Shown: positions 1 through 11,536 of the stretch, piece after piece
Layout of the letters: each line of letters opens with the position of its first letter
Numbering within the stretch: the first letter of the stretch is position 1
Assembly: GCF_958979055.1 (NCBI RefSeq)
Contig: NC_084887.1
Coordinates: 37,550,620-37,614,619, forward strand
Length of the DNA stretch: 64,000 nucleotides
Reading direction: 5' to 3'
DNA from: Alnus glutinosa
Taxonomy: Eukaryota > Streptophyta > Magnoliopsida > Fagales > Betulaceae
Position numbers and translations under genes: made by a program
Notes under the pieces: model-generated
Database searches by the model: none
What the model saw: only the letters and a program-made list of their open reading frames with translations
What the model was told of the DNA's origin: nothing

Positions 1-29
1 ACCTTATCACAACAAGGCTGCCTTCCCAT
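1..29 (-). CDS. 5' end of a second R2R3-MYB gene, cut by the window edge
   Basis: The first 29 bases are identical to 6596-6624, the start of the complete MYB gene. Read on the minus strand they give an ATG at 29-27 followed by codons for [10 protein letters not shown], the typical N-terminus of plant R2R3-MYB proteins. The rest lies to the left of the window, so its completeness cannot be judged. Its upstream flank (30-2620) is nearly identical to that of the complete gene, which shows that the two are tandem duplicates. Whether this copy carries the LTR-altered C-terminus of its sister is unknown. Confidence 0.8.
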
Positions 30-2620
30 TTCACAAGCTTTTACCAAGCAAAATTGAGGAACCCTCGAGCTCCCAGGCTAGGTAGCCTTTTTCGAGTCAG
101 CAATAAAGGGGTTGCTTAAAAAGGAGCTTAGAGGCCAAGCAAAGATGGTGCCAGCCTGCCAGGTCATTCAGACATATAAAAAAGAGGAGGATGTTGTTCA
201 TGGGGGGAGATAAATGATTGAATGGAAAATCACTTTGAGTTGATATCTCAAAAAGCATGGAGGCTTGTGAATTATAAATGGCCACCACCCTGATGGAGAC
301 AATGGAAAGGGTCATGTTTTTGGAATGAAGAATCAGATATGGTCGTCCTCGTTGACATATTGCTTTTGTTTTCCATATATTTTTGCAACCAAAGTCTTAA
401 TATTTGCAAATTGCAAGCCAATAACCAATAATAATAATATTAGTTTTGATAAGATTCCTTTACTCCTTAAAGGCTGGCCTCTGGTTTTATTTTTTCGACT
501 TGAAGGCTGGCCAGTTTTGTCGTTAGGAGGCAACTCTTCTCATCTTTTGGTTTAAAATGACAGATGCCTTCACCACAACATGGAAGTGCCATAAAATTCC
601 GACCATGGATTCATTTGGAAGCTGGAAAGCTGATGAATCAAGTACATTGGCAAAACGACAAGGTTAACTCGGGAGTTAGTGTTAATTGATTAGAATTATA
701 ATAAAGTACAAAAGTAATCAGCAAACAGACACAGCTTCACTAATCCCAAGTATCCAAAGACCCGATTAATCTTAATTTCTTGTGCTATTGTATTTTTGAG
801 GTGTTACAAATTGTTAGGACGGTTTTTCTCGTGCCGGAATATCAATTGGAATCACCTGTAAAAGAAAAGAAAAATAAATAAAGAGGCTTGCCTGTATGGG
901 CTGACAATGGATGATTCCGATGCTTAAGTCAGTAAATGTCTAAAGAATAGCTTAGAATAAAAACGTGACAGAGTTTCGGGATGAGACCAAAAGTCCATTT
1001 TATCATTGTGGGTTGCCTTTTATAATGACATGCCTTCTCACCATATGTACTATCATCATTTTTAGGGTGGTTTATCCCACACTTATTGACATTCTATCAT
1101 GCCTTGTATATGCTTGAGGTCTAGGGCTCGTGGATTGGTGATAAAAGTGGCACAGGTGGCACGGAAATGGCCAAGTGGCGCGAATGTGATTTTGGAGATA
1201 ATCCTGTGTTTCAACTATTGGGTGAACTCGGGTTAGTGGGCTAGTGGTTCGGTTATGTGAGCTTGCCGGCCCATAAGCCCAACACAAATGTTTATATTAA
1301 TAAGAATTAGGTAAATATTGACAAATAACTCAGTTGTATAATGCATACGTCGGAATTGGATGTGTGTCAAGAAACTATTAGATCAAGCCATTTATTTGGT
1401 TCATTTCTATATATCATTAGGTTTTATATTTCACTGTAGTGTTTGTACCGTGGTCTATGTTGGGGTGCCCCACCCCCTTCTTTTGTATTATCCTTGCTTT
1501 TCTTAATGCAATCTCTCACCTACCCAGGGAAAAAACAACTGATGGAAATTTGAAAATACATGCATGATTCTCAGGCTAGTTTAATCAGAAAAAGTATGAT
1601 TAAAACCAAGGGTTATTTGACCCTTAATCATATGATAAACACAGGAGTATTAAAGGGGTTACAGGAGAGTTAAAAAAGGTCAGCGAGGGGCCCTTAAGAA
1701 AAGGGACAACAAAGCATTAGAGCATTAGAGGGCAACCACCAATGTCCTCACTAGGAGACAGTAGGGTCACTTGCATTAGATGATTTTAGGTACAAAACTC
1801 TTGGGCATATCGTGGGATATTCTTTACTCCTTTCGAAAATTTAGAACATATATATAGAACTGCATAATTAAGGGTCACCTAGTTTAGGTGAAACAGCATC
1901 AAGCATGACACCAAGAAGAAGAAAAAGAAGCAAAGAGAAGAGTTTCTAAGTCATCTGAAACCTCAACAAAACTCTTTCTGATGATGAAAGATTTAACTTA
2001 ACAAGTTAGTCAAAAGTGAGAAATTAGAAATAAGATTCAAAGATAACAATGTTACATCTTTTTAGAAATTAAAAAATTGAGGACAGTTGTCTTTCAAACT
2101 GGTTTGGAGTAAATTTCTCCAACTTAGTCTATTAAATTGACATCTGTCTTTAGAGCACATGATTCTCACAATTATGACCTTTGATTTGGTTCATGAATAA
2201 GAATATTCCTACAAGATTTTGGTGTTGGGTCAATCTCTGGTATGAGCAATAATCACATATATTACTTAGATGACCATTTTTGGTGATCAAATGTTCCATT
2301 TTAAATTTTGCATTGCAGGCTAATTTACAAATATTGTGCTATGGAATTCAGTATGGCAACTGTATATGGTCATCCAAGGGCCAATCTGCAGCAAGAATTT
2401 CAACCTCCCTTGGTTGGTGCCTGTTCTGCATGATGAAATCAGATCAACACTCACAAATTTTTCCAATAAGTTGGACCAATAATTTCTGCTCCCCTATAAT
2501 AAACAATCGAGCATGATATGCATGAGATATCAAATAGTCAATCACTCCCAATCTTCTGCTCAAGGGACAGAACCAGAATTTTGTCTAATTTTGATAGGGG
2601 CAAAGCCTAGTTTTTAGGCC
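1..2620. repeat. Segmental duplication, copy 1 (MYB 5' flank)
   Basis: Bases 1-571 match 6596-7165, and 571-2620 match 9421-11470. The second block has no net length change over about 2050 bp, and by eye the copies differ at roughly 1-2% of sites. The first block differs by one net base. Copy 1 lacks the 2251-bp insertion found in copy 2 and keeps a single CCTTC at 567-571, the empty target site. Homology ends in a short TA run near 2625. Apart from the MYB start, the copy shows no credible gene; a 71-codon open frame at 1072-1287 is present in both copies but has no recognisable motif. Confidence 0.93.
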
Positions 2621-2639
2621 GAAATATATATATATATAT

Positions 2640-4901
2640 TTTAATTTTATTTTAATTCTAACTTTTTAATTTTAAATACAAAAGTTATCAGAAAAAGGCA
2701 TTGAAGATAAAATAAATTTTATTATTTCTTTTATTAAACATTGTACAACAGTTATTTCTGTATATTTCTGATAACTGGACAGCAGTTACTTCTGTATAAT
2801 ATTGAAATAACTGCTAATCCAACCGTCCATAACTGCTTAAGTAATAGTCATAAACTGCTGTTTTAACATACACTTAAATCTGACCATCAGATCAAATAAC
2901 TGTCTATGATTGATTAATAATAACCATTAGATCGTTATTTATTAATCTCAACCATTAGATCAAATGTGATTTGACCTTACAGTTTATTTATTTGATTGTC
3001 CAGTAAATCCAACCACTGGATTTACCTAAGAAGCATCCTATGGTTTAGATTAAATCACTAGATCGATTGATCAGGATCATCCAAAATCGAAAGGTCATGA
3101 GTGCGCTATCAAAGCGCCACTAGCGCCCTACAACCCACTGCCACACACACGCGCGCGTGTGCGTCCGGTGCTTCGCACCGTACTAAAGTATACACCCAAG
3201 TATTACTTTAAATGCTTAAAGTGTGTTGGTCCTTATAAATGCCAACTCCAGTTTCTCTTTTTCCCATGTGGGACTATCTTCATTTAATGCTCTTTAACAC
3301 CTTCCTTTTAAATCATTCCCAAGACACAAAATAAATATATATACATATTAATTTTGAAAATACTTTAACATTATTCATCCAGTACTCTTGACTATTTTTT
3401 TCATTTTAATTAATATGAGATTAAGATCAATATAAAATTGTTTTTGCATAATTACCGACAGTTAACATGCATGGATTGGCTGAAAACACAATTAATACTA
3501 ATTCACGGGCTGGAATGGATTACTTTCTGTCAATCACAAGCCATCGATGCCACCAAGTCTTGTTCGGCAGAAAGTAAGTATATTTTTTGTTTGATATGCC
3601 GGCCTTTGCATACTGGGATTGGCTAGTCATGCTTAGTTTCTTGGCTTTGTCTATGCCTTCTCTCCTTTGGACTGTGTGGTGCGCGCATGTGCTCGCGCGT
3701 TTCCCGCGATGTTTTTGTCAGTATATATGTTCATAGCAGTGTAATAAACCTTTCCCATGCTGGCTGTTGTTCATCAAGTTTACCTCTTGTATATTCGTGG
3801 TTAATGTTTCATTAATTTACCTTCTGTTTATGCATTTTGGGATCTTGATGATCATGGAAATAAAGCTAATTATGTCTATCTAAATAGAACTGCATGATAG
3901 CGTGTCTGTGTATTAGAGAGAGAGAGAGAGAGAGAGAGGACGCCAAAAAGTCAAAAACGTATTAATGTGTAGCTTAAAAACTAACAGAACACTGATATTG
4001 ATGTTTTCTCTATTAGATTTTCTGTGTAAATTTGCTTCTTTCTGAAGGTTTCAGAACACTGATATCGAATTAAATTTACACCGTTGAAAAAACTATATTA
4101 CTTAAATGCCTATATTACTTAAATGACAAAAAAAATATTACAATTTTTATTATAATATTTGAATTAAAATATTTTGTTTGAAAAAAATGTTTTGATATGA
4201 CAAAATTGGAAAAAATAAATAAAAAAAATTGTGTTTTGTGCTTTTGGTAAAATTGTCAAGTTTTGACACGAGTTACAAATATGAAACGAACCCAACACGA
4301 AATTATCGTGTTAGGTTGAAGGAATGACTTGTTTAATTAAATGGGTCGGGTTATAGTTTACCTATAAAGTCTTATACATGTGCCGTGATACAACTCGAAC
4401 TCGACACGTGACATTTGAGGTTGACTATTTTTGATACTACTCGCGAACCTGACATGAACCCAACATGAATTTAGTTGGTTAGAATTAAGAAATTTGACCC
4501 GTTTAATTAAATGGGTCAAGTTATAGTTGACCTATATAGTCTTATACCAATGTCTCGATACGACCCGAACTTGACTCATGGGCTTGAATTATCACCTCTA
4601 ATTTTGGGTTGTTTATTAATGTCTTTGACTTTAGAACAGAAAACAAAAACATTAACAAACATGACCTTTGAACAAGAAGGCAGAGGAAAAATTAGAAGAA
4701 GTGGAAAGGGATCGACTGTTTCTCACTTGACAGTAATCAATCACAATAATCTTCGCACTAACCTCTATAACAATTTTATTGGTCTAGTGTTCATGAAATT
4801 AAAGACACTGTTCATCCAACTAAAAATAGAAACCAAAGACACTTGGGGAGCAGAATATGGGAGCATGTTCATTGGTTATAGTTCTCCAAGAAAAAAATGG
4901 T
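2640..4901. other. Gene-free DNA between the duplicates; possible LTR-like segment
   Basis: No protein-coding exon was recognised. The stretch 2740-3300 has features of a retrotransposon LTR promoter region: a TATA-like TTATAAATG at about 3234-3242, followed by a CT-rich stretch and CCCATGTGGGAC. I found no ends or target duplication, so this is tentative. A (GA)n run lies at about 3914-3938. A diverged direct repeat of about 72 bp (near 4305-4376 and 4475-4546, spacing 170 bp) contains the shared block TTAATTAAATGGGTC. The last bases, 4876-4906, are the displaced end of the MYB coding region. Confidence 0.5.
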
Positions 4902-4906
4902 CTTGT
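4876..4906 (-). pseudogene. Displaced ancestral 3' end of the MYB coding sequence
   Basis: On the minus strand, immediately beyond the solo LTR, the sequence begins with the target duplication ACAAG. If the LTR and one duplication copy are ignored, the MYB frame continues as GAC CAT TTT and so on, for eight codons (D-H-F-F-L-G-E-L) to a TAA at 4878-4876. This looks like the original C-terminus, now cut off by the insertion. It is an inference from frame continuity; the left-hand MYB duplicate or an orthologue should show it intact. Confidence 0.7.
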
Positions 4907-5504
4907 TGTTAGGAAATAAGTCCTATTTCCCAGGACCCGTGAGAAGCGAAAAAATTAAGAAGACAAGGGAGAAATTAAATTACCCACAAATGACACAAAG
5001 ATTTAAGTGGTTCCCTCAAACCGAGGTACATCCACTGTAGGAGACGCAGAGAAAATTCACTATTAAAATAGTTACAGGGAGAAAATCACTCAAAGCCCAA
5101 AGCCCCAATACACCCAGATTTCACTCACTTGTGTATTGTTGTACGACACATCAAGAAGAGAAAACCTCTCTTTCTTTTACTTTGTACCGCACACCAAGAA
5201 GGATAAACTTCCTTCTTTGCTTCTTTCTTTTTCTCTTGCTTTGAGATTCCTAGATTTTCTGCTTCACTTCTTCTCCCCTTCTATGTTTGGTTGGCCATGT
5301 GCTTCTTATATAGGAAAGAAGCAACCACAACTTCTTCCACAAGAAGGCTCCACCATCCACCATTGAGTGGCAAGAAGGCTCCACCATCCATCATTGAGTG
5401 GAATGAGTGGCAAGAAGGCTCCACCATCCACCATTAAGTGGCTTGCTCCACCATCCACACAATGACATCCACTCAATTAACTATAATCATGTCAAAACCT
5501 AACA
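4907..5504 (-). mobile_element. Solo LTR (Copia-like) inserted in the last exon of the MYB gene
   Basis: The 598-bp element starts TGTTAGG and ends CCTAACA (perfect 7-bp terminal inverted repeat). It is flanked by the 5-bp direct repeat CTTGT at 4902-4906 and 5505-5509, the hallmark of an LTR insertion. No internal domain or second LTR is present, so it is a solo LTR. Read on the minus strand it has a TATATAAG box near 5310-5317 and downstream CT-rich and GGTTTGAGGGAACCACTT sequence like the R/U5 of plant Copia LTRs. It is therefore in the same sense as the MYB gene. A minisatellite lies in its U3 part (5340-5460). Confidence 0.9.
5340..5460. repeat. Minisatellite of about 31 bp inside the solo LTR
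   Basis: Three near-complete units and one partial unit of a 31-bp motif (core AAGAAGGCTCCACCATCCA) lie upstream of the LTR TATA box on the minus strand. This is the position where tandem enhancer-like repeats are common in U3 regions. A 10-bp stretch interrupts units two and three. Confidence 0.85.
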
Positions 5505-6624
5505 CTTGTTCCAGATGATTGAAGCCATCCTCCCATGAGAGCATGGAATCCACACTTCCAGCCCATTGTCGTAGAGAATCTTCTTGAATTGAGGGGGATT
5601 CACCCATGGAAGGGTTGCTAGAGTTTTCCAAGGAAAATGAAGAAGTGTAGGAAGTATTGGTGTTGGCTTCTTGTTTCATCCATGAGTATCCCAAGTCCAA
5701 GCTTCCCCACCAGCCATCATAATTGTTTAAAACATCATTTGTTTCATCCAAGGAAATTAATTCCACTTCATCCCTGTTCTCCTCTGTTCCTGCAGAATCT
5801 CTCTTGGCATGATTGTCCATGGAGGACTTAAACTCCACGCTTTCCTCTTGTCCTTTTGATGAATTTGACTCATTATTATCACCATTGCTTCCTTTTTGCT
5901 CAAAGGGCTCGTGAGTCACAGGGTCTAAGCCAAGGAGCTTTAACCTCTTCTTGATTCTTGTATTCCAGTGGTTCTTGATTTCATTGTCAGTCCGACCAGG
6001 AAAATGTGCAGCAATCTTAGACCACCTGCAGAATTCTTCATTGTGTTAGGAGAAAGAACCAGCTTAACAACTCAGTTTCTATTACATGTTAAATTACTAT
6101 TTATCTAAAAAGCTTAAACTAATAGAAAGTGATGAATTTAATTATTTAATTTATATTCTAACACCCACAACACGTGAAATATCTAATTGAAATATGAGAT
6201 GAATGATAGAGACAGGGTTAAATTTAGAACCTCTACTCTTTGATACCATATTAAATTACCGCTTACCTGTTACCAAGACGTGAATGAAGCTGAATAATTT
6301 CAGTCTCTTCCGTTTCTGTAAAACCTCCTCTCTTAAGATCTGGCCTTAGATAATTAATCCATCTTAATCTGCAGCTCTTCCCACATCTTAGCAAACCTTA
6401 ATCACCAAATATTGGCATTGTGTTAACTAAATGAAACCATGAACACAAATCAAAACTATGGTATGAGAGTCATGAAAAGATATATATATACCTGCAAGCT
6501 TAGGAACCATTCGCCAGCAATGGATACCATTGTTGAGGATGAAGTTCATGAGCTTGTGATCTTCCTCAATCGTCCATGGGCCTCGCTTCAATCCAACCTT
6601 ATCACAACAAGGCTGCCTTCCCAT
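5473..6624 (-). CDS. R2R3-MYB transcription factor (MYB40/MYB315-like) with LTR-derived C-terminus
   Basis: This is a nuclear DNA-binding regulator of 271 residues. Exons run 6624-6492 (133 bp), 6396-6267 (130 bp) and 6025-5473 (553 bp); 133 and 130 bp are the classic first two exon lengths of plant R2R3-MYB genes, and all junctions are GT-AG. The start is the MGRQPCCDK methionine. Residues 13-62 form repeat R2 (spaced W residues; [13 protein letters not shown] in the middle) and about 65-115 form R3 ([24 protein letters not shown]). The R2 sequence resembles AtMYB40 and Antirrhinum MYB315 from memory; the exact subgroup is uncertain. The C-terminal region is acidic and serine-rich. The last ten residues ([10 protein letters not shown]) and the stop codon are encoded by the solo LTR; the LTR probably also supplies the poly(A) site. 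Intron 2 holds a dispersed repeat. Confidence 0.9.
6105..6270 (+). repeat. Dispersed repeat in MYB intron 2, same family as 12380-12650
   Basis: The stretch shares several blocks in the same order with 12380-12640: AAGCTTAA, then GAATTTAATTATTTAAT, then CACGTGAAATAT or similar, then GAGACAGG, then a TTTGATACCATATTAAATTACC-like block. It is a degenerate copy of a common plant interspersed repeat. Its end is next to the donor splice site of MYB exon 2. Confidence 0.65.
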
Positions 6625-7165
6625 TTCACAAGCTTTTACCAAGCAAAATTGAGGAACCCTCGAGCTCCCAGGCTAGGTAGCCCTTTTCGAGTCAGCAATA
6701 AAAGGGTTGCTTAAAAAGGAGCTTAGAGGCCAAGCAAAGATGGTGCCAGCCTGCCAGGTCATTCAGACATATAAAAAAGAGGAGGATGTTGTTCATGGGG
6801 GGAGATAAATGATTGAATGGAAAAGCACTTTGAGTTGATAGCTCAAACAGCATGGAGGCTTGTGAATTATAAATGGCCACCACCCTGATGAAGACAATGG
6901 AAAGGGTCATGTTTTTGGAATGAAGAATCAGATATGGTCGTCCTCGTTGACATATTGCTTTTGTTTTCCATATATTTTTGCAACCAAAGTCTTAATCTTT
7001 GCAAATTGCAAGCCAATAACCAATAATAATAATATTAGTTTTGATAAGATTCCTTTACTCCTTAAAGGCTGGCCTTGGTTTTATTTTTTCGACTTGAAGG
7101 CTGGCCAGTTTTGTCGTTAGGAGGCAACTCTTCTCATCTTTTGGTTTAAAATGACAGATGCCTTC

Positions 7166-8887
7166 TGTAACGCCTCCAAACCGCTAAGGGTTAGGTTCAT
7201 TCATTTTCATTTAAAAACTCCAAAGATTTATAAGGTCCGCCAAATAACTTAACTAATATGCTGATTCAAATAAATCACTAAAATAAATAAATAACAATTA
7301 ATAATAAAGATTTTAAAACTCAGAGCTTTAATAAATGCGGAAACAGTTATTTAGAAAATTTAAATTTTTTTAGAGATTCAATAACTGAGATTTTAAAGAA
7401 AGCTAAATTTGTTGTGCAAGTGCACTTATTAAGGTAACATAATGCAATGTTCTAATGCATTCCTAGATCCCATCCGGGCCGCCTAGGTTACTCTGCTCAT
7501 AACCTAAAAACAAAACAAAATAAGGGGTGAGCGAAAAATGCTCAGTAAGGAAATCCTCAACCATAAAACAGTTGAGTTAAATTCTTTTCTTTAAAACCTC
7601 AAAACAATTGTCAAAAACTCATTTTTTTATACACAAGATATAATATATGTTTGAAATCAATCATTACTCATAATATGCCCCTGTACACTATTACGCCCTG
7701 TGTAAATAGGGTTGCGCGGTCATTACTGTGACCTCGGGCAGGTAATGCAGTTTACCTGTGGCCACAGGCCCTGCCCCCGTCAGCTAATTAATTAAAGTGC
7801 ACTTAGCATGACATAGAGACGGATTACCGCTTTCACTAAGTTCTTCAGCGGGTGCGCTTCCATCTCAAGCAACGGTACCGAGCTTAATCTCTGCGAATAT
7901 ATCTGGGGCCCAAAATAATAGTCTCCTCCACACACGTGCCCTTTTCTCAAAAATTTCTCCTTTATATATATCTCATAGAGTTTTCTCACAAAACTTTCTC
8001 ATTCTTTTCTTGTATATCCAGGGGCAACGTGTTGGAGGGTTTCACAAATTTTTTTTTTCTTCTTTTATCGTTATTCCAAAAAGGTGACTTCACATCTCGG
8101 TTAAAATAATAAATTCTCAAAAATTGCAAAGTCCTTTAGAACCGAGGTTTTTCTCAAAATCACAAATTCCAAAATATCATTTTTATTCAATAACTTTCAC
8201 ATCAAAAACCAATTTAAGACAAATCCTTCATGTAAACAAAATAAATTGAAATACCGAACAAGAACAATCAAATCGAAATTATGCAAATAAATGAATAATT
8301 AAAGTAATACAACATAACAATTTGAGTAGGGGTAGAGGATCCCTTACTTGGACTTTCCATTAGCATCGGGATCGAGCTTTTACCAAAATACTTCCTTGCA
8401 CACACTTCAAGCCTTAAACCACACAAAACTACACAAATCCCACAATTTTCTCTCTTGGCCTTAGGTGTGTGTGTGAGTGAAGCTTGATGGGTATTGTGTC
8501 TTCCACCTTGGTTCTATTTATAAGAGAATGAATGGTTAGGATCAAGTAGACACATTTTGATCCAATGGATGGGAATTAACCTTACCTACCACAATGCACT
8601 CAAACTTACCTACCACAATGCACAATGAATGGTTAGGATTAAGTAGACACATTTTGATCCAATGGATGTGAATTAACCTTACCTACCACAATGCACAATG
8701 AATGGTTAGGATCAAGTAGACACATTTTGATCCAATGGATGGGAATTAACCTTACCTACCACAATGCACTCAAACTTACCTACCACAATGCACTCAAATT
8801 TACCTACCACAATGCACTCAACCTTACCTACCAATGCACTCAAATTTACCTACCATAATACACTCAAACCTTAATATATTATTCTAA

Positions 8888-8933
<46 letters not shown>

Positions 8934-9416
8934 TAACCATTCTCATTGCTAGACCAATCTACTATGCCTAGTTTCTCACTCAAGGAAATTACTATTTTCT
9001 CAAAGGTGGGTTGGGTTTGTAGATAGCAATTGGAATGGGTTGGGTTAAGTCCAAAGATGGCCCATTAAAGAATAATATGAATTTCCGTCCAGAACAGGGG
9101 TCATATTTTTCACGGGTGTTTTCATAGCCTTAATGACGTCCAAAAATCATGAATTTTGGAGGGTAGCTAGAGGACTTCAAAACGAGCGTCTCAGTTTTTG
9201 AATCGACCAAAATGGAGTTCGTTTGACCCTGTTTCCGTTATTCCAAAGTTTAAGGTCTATTTTGAGTTTTTATCAAATTGCAACTATAAACGTTTCTACA
9301 AACAAAAATACACATTTATTTTCATAAATAATCGTAGTTATTCTTTTTCCTTATTAAAATGTTTTAAAATTAATTTAAACCATTATAATTTATGTCTTAA
9401 AATCTGGGGCGCTACA
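7166..9416 (-). mobile_element. Solo LTR, 2251 bp, inserted 542 bp upstream of the MYB start
   Basis: The element begins TGTAACGCC and ends GGCGCTACA and is flanked by CCTTC at 7161-7165 and 9417-9421. The matching empty site, with one CCTTC, is at 567-571 in the other duplicate, so the borders are exact. On the minus strand it reads TGTAGCGCCCCAGATTTT at the start and ends with a CGGTTTGGAGGCGTTACA-like sequence, which fits plant (Gypsy-type) LTRs in that orientation. A minus-strand TATA box (CTTATAAATAG) lies at 8524-8514. No retrotransposon protein is encoded. It inserted after the tandem duplication. Orientation is inferred from the end motifs and TATA box. Confidence 0.9.
8528..8933. repeat. 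Tandem repeats and an (ATT)n microsatellite within the large solo LTR
   Basis: A block beginning AATGGTTAGGATCAAGTAGA recurs at about 8531, 8628 and 8701 (spacing 97 and 73 bp). It is followed by four or more copies of a shorter unit around TTACCTACCACAATGCACTCA up to about 8872, and an (ATT)n run at 8889-8933. All lie in the presumed U3 part, upstream of the minus-strand TATA box. Confidence 0.85.
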
Positions 9417-11472
9417 CCTTCACCACAACATGGAAGTGCCATAAAATTCCGACCATGGATTCATTTGGAAGCTGGAAAGCTGATGAATCAAGTACATTGG
9501 CAAAACGACAAGGTTAACTCGGGAGTTAGTGTTAATTGATTAGAATTATAATAAAGTACAAAAGTAATCAGCAAACGGACACAGCTTCACTAATCCCGAG
9601 TATCCAAAGACCAGATTAATCTTAATTTCTTGTGCTATTGTATTTTTGAGGTGTTACAAATTGTTAGGACGGTTTTTCTCGTGCCGGAATATCAATCGGA
9701 ATCACCTGTAAAAGAAAAGAAAAATAAATAAAGAGGCTTGCCTGTATGGGCTGGCAATGGATGATTCCAATGCTTAAGTCAATAAATGTCTAAAGAATAG
9801 CTTAGAATAAAAACGTGACAGAGTTTTGGAATGAGACCAAAAGTCCATTTTACCATTGTGGGTTGCCTTTTATAATGACATGCCCTCTCACCATCTGTAC
9901 TATCATCATTTTTAGGGTGGTTTATCCCACACTTATTGACATTCTATCATGCCTTGTATATGCTTGAGGTCTAGGGCTCGTGGATTGGTGATAAAAGTGG
10001 CACAGGTGGCACGGAAATGGCCAAGTGGCGCGAAGGTAGTTTTGGAGATAATCCTGTGTTTCAACTATTGGGTGAACTTGGGTTAGTGGGCTAGTGGTTC
10101 GGTTATGTGAGCTTGCCGGCCCATAAGCCCAACACAAATGTTTATATTAATAAGAATTAGGTAAATATTGACAAATAACTCAGTTGTATAATGCATATGT
10201 CGGAATTGGACGTGTGTCAAGAAACTATTAGATCAAGCCATTTATTTGGTTCATTTCTATATATCATTAGGTTTTATATTTCACTGTAGTGTTTGTACCG
10301 TGGTCTATGTTGGGGTGCCCCACCCCCTTCTTTTGTATTATCCTTTCTTTTCTTAATGCAATCTCTCACCTACCCAGGGAAAAAACAACTGATGGAAATT
10401 TGAAAATACATGCATGATTCTCAGGCTAGTTTAATCAGAAAAAGTATGATTAAAACCAAGGGTTATTTGACCCTTAATCATATGATAAACACAGGAGTAT
10501 TAAAGGGGTTACAGGAGAGTTAAAAAAGGTCAGCGAGGGGCCCTTAAGAAAAGTGACAACAAAGCATTAGAGCATTAGAGGGCAACCACCAATGTCCTCA
10601 CTAGGAGACAGTAGGGTCACTTGCATTAGATGATTTTAGGTACAAAACTCTTGGGCATATCGTGGGATATTCTTTACTCCTTTCGAAAATTTAGAACATA
10701 TATATAGAACTGCATAATTAAGGGTCACCTAGTTTAGGTGAAACAGCATCAAGCATGACACCAAGAAGAAGAAAAAGAAGCAAAGAGAAGAGTTTCTAAG
10801 TCATCTGAAACCTCAACAAAACTCTTTCTGATGATGAAAGATTTAACTTAACAAGTTAGTCAAAAGTGAGAAATTAGAAATAAGATTCAAAGATAACAAT
10901 GTTACATCTTTTTAGAAATTAAAAAATTGAGGACAGTTGTCTTTCAAACTGGTTTGGAGTAAATTTCTCCAACTTAGTCTATTAAATTGACATCTGTCTT
11001 TAGAGCACATGATTCTCACAATCATGGCCTTTGATTTGGTTCATGAATAAGAATATTCCTACAATATTTTGGTGTTGGGTCAATCTCTGGTATGAGCAAT
11101 AATCACATATATTACTTAGATGACCATTTTTGGTGATCAAATGTTCCATTTTAAATTTTGCATTGTAGACTAATTTACAAATATTGTGCTATGGAATTCA
11201 GTATGGCAACTGTATATGGTCATCCAAGGGCCAATCTGCAGCAAGAATTTCAACCTCCCTTGGTTGGTGCCTGTTCTGCATGATGAAATCAGATCAACAC
11301 TCACAAATTTTTCCAATTAGTTGGACCAATAATTTCTGCTCCCCTATAATAAACAATCGAGCATGATATGCATGAGATATCAAATAGTCAATCACTCCCA
11401 ATCTTCTGCTCAAGGGACAGAACCAGAATTTTGTCTAATTTTGATAGGGGCAAAGCCTAGTTTTTAGGCCGA

Positions 11473-11474
<2 letters not shown>

Positions 11475-11525
<51 letters not shown>
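11475..11525. repeat. (TA)n microsatellite at the edge of the duplication
   Basis: An uninterrupted TA run of about 50 bp marks where copy 2 stops matching copy 1; copy 1 has a much shorter TA run at 2625-2638. The breakpoint may be in or near this unstable tract. Confidence 0.9.

Positions 11526-11536
<11 letters not shown>

Larger units (their letters stand above)
6596..11470. repeat. Segmental duplication, copy 2 (MYB 5' flank), interrupted by a solo LTR
   Basis: 6596-7165 matches 1-571 and 9421-11470 matches 571-2620. Between the two blocks lies the LTR insertion at 7166-9416. Copy 2 begins within MYB exon 1 and extends away from the gene, so about 2.6 kb of ancestral 5' flank was duplicated with the gene. 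Homology ends at a TA microsatellite, short in copy 1 and about 50 bp in copy 2. Confidence 0.93.

Noticed and set aside
1072..1287. 71-codon minus-strand ORF present in both duplicates (also 9922-10137)
   Set aside because: Conservation is explained by the recent duplication; the frame has no recognisable motif or exon context.
2553..2620. Complete DNA transposon at the right end of the duplication
   Set aside because: Only one end resembling the element at 48882-49055 is visible; no matching partner end was found.
4511..4912. 133-codon plus-strand ORF
   Set aside because: It starts inside a direct-repeat block and runs over the displaced MYB end and into the solo LTR; composition is that of noncoding DNA.
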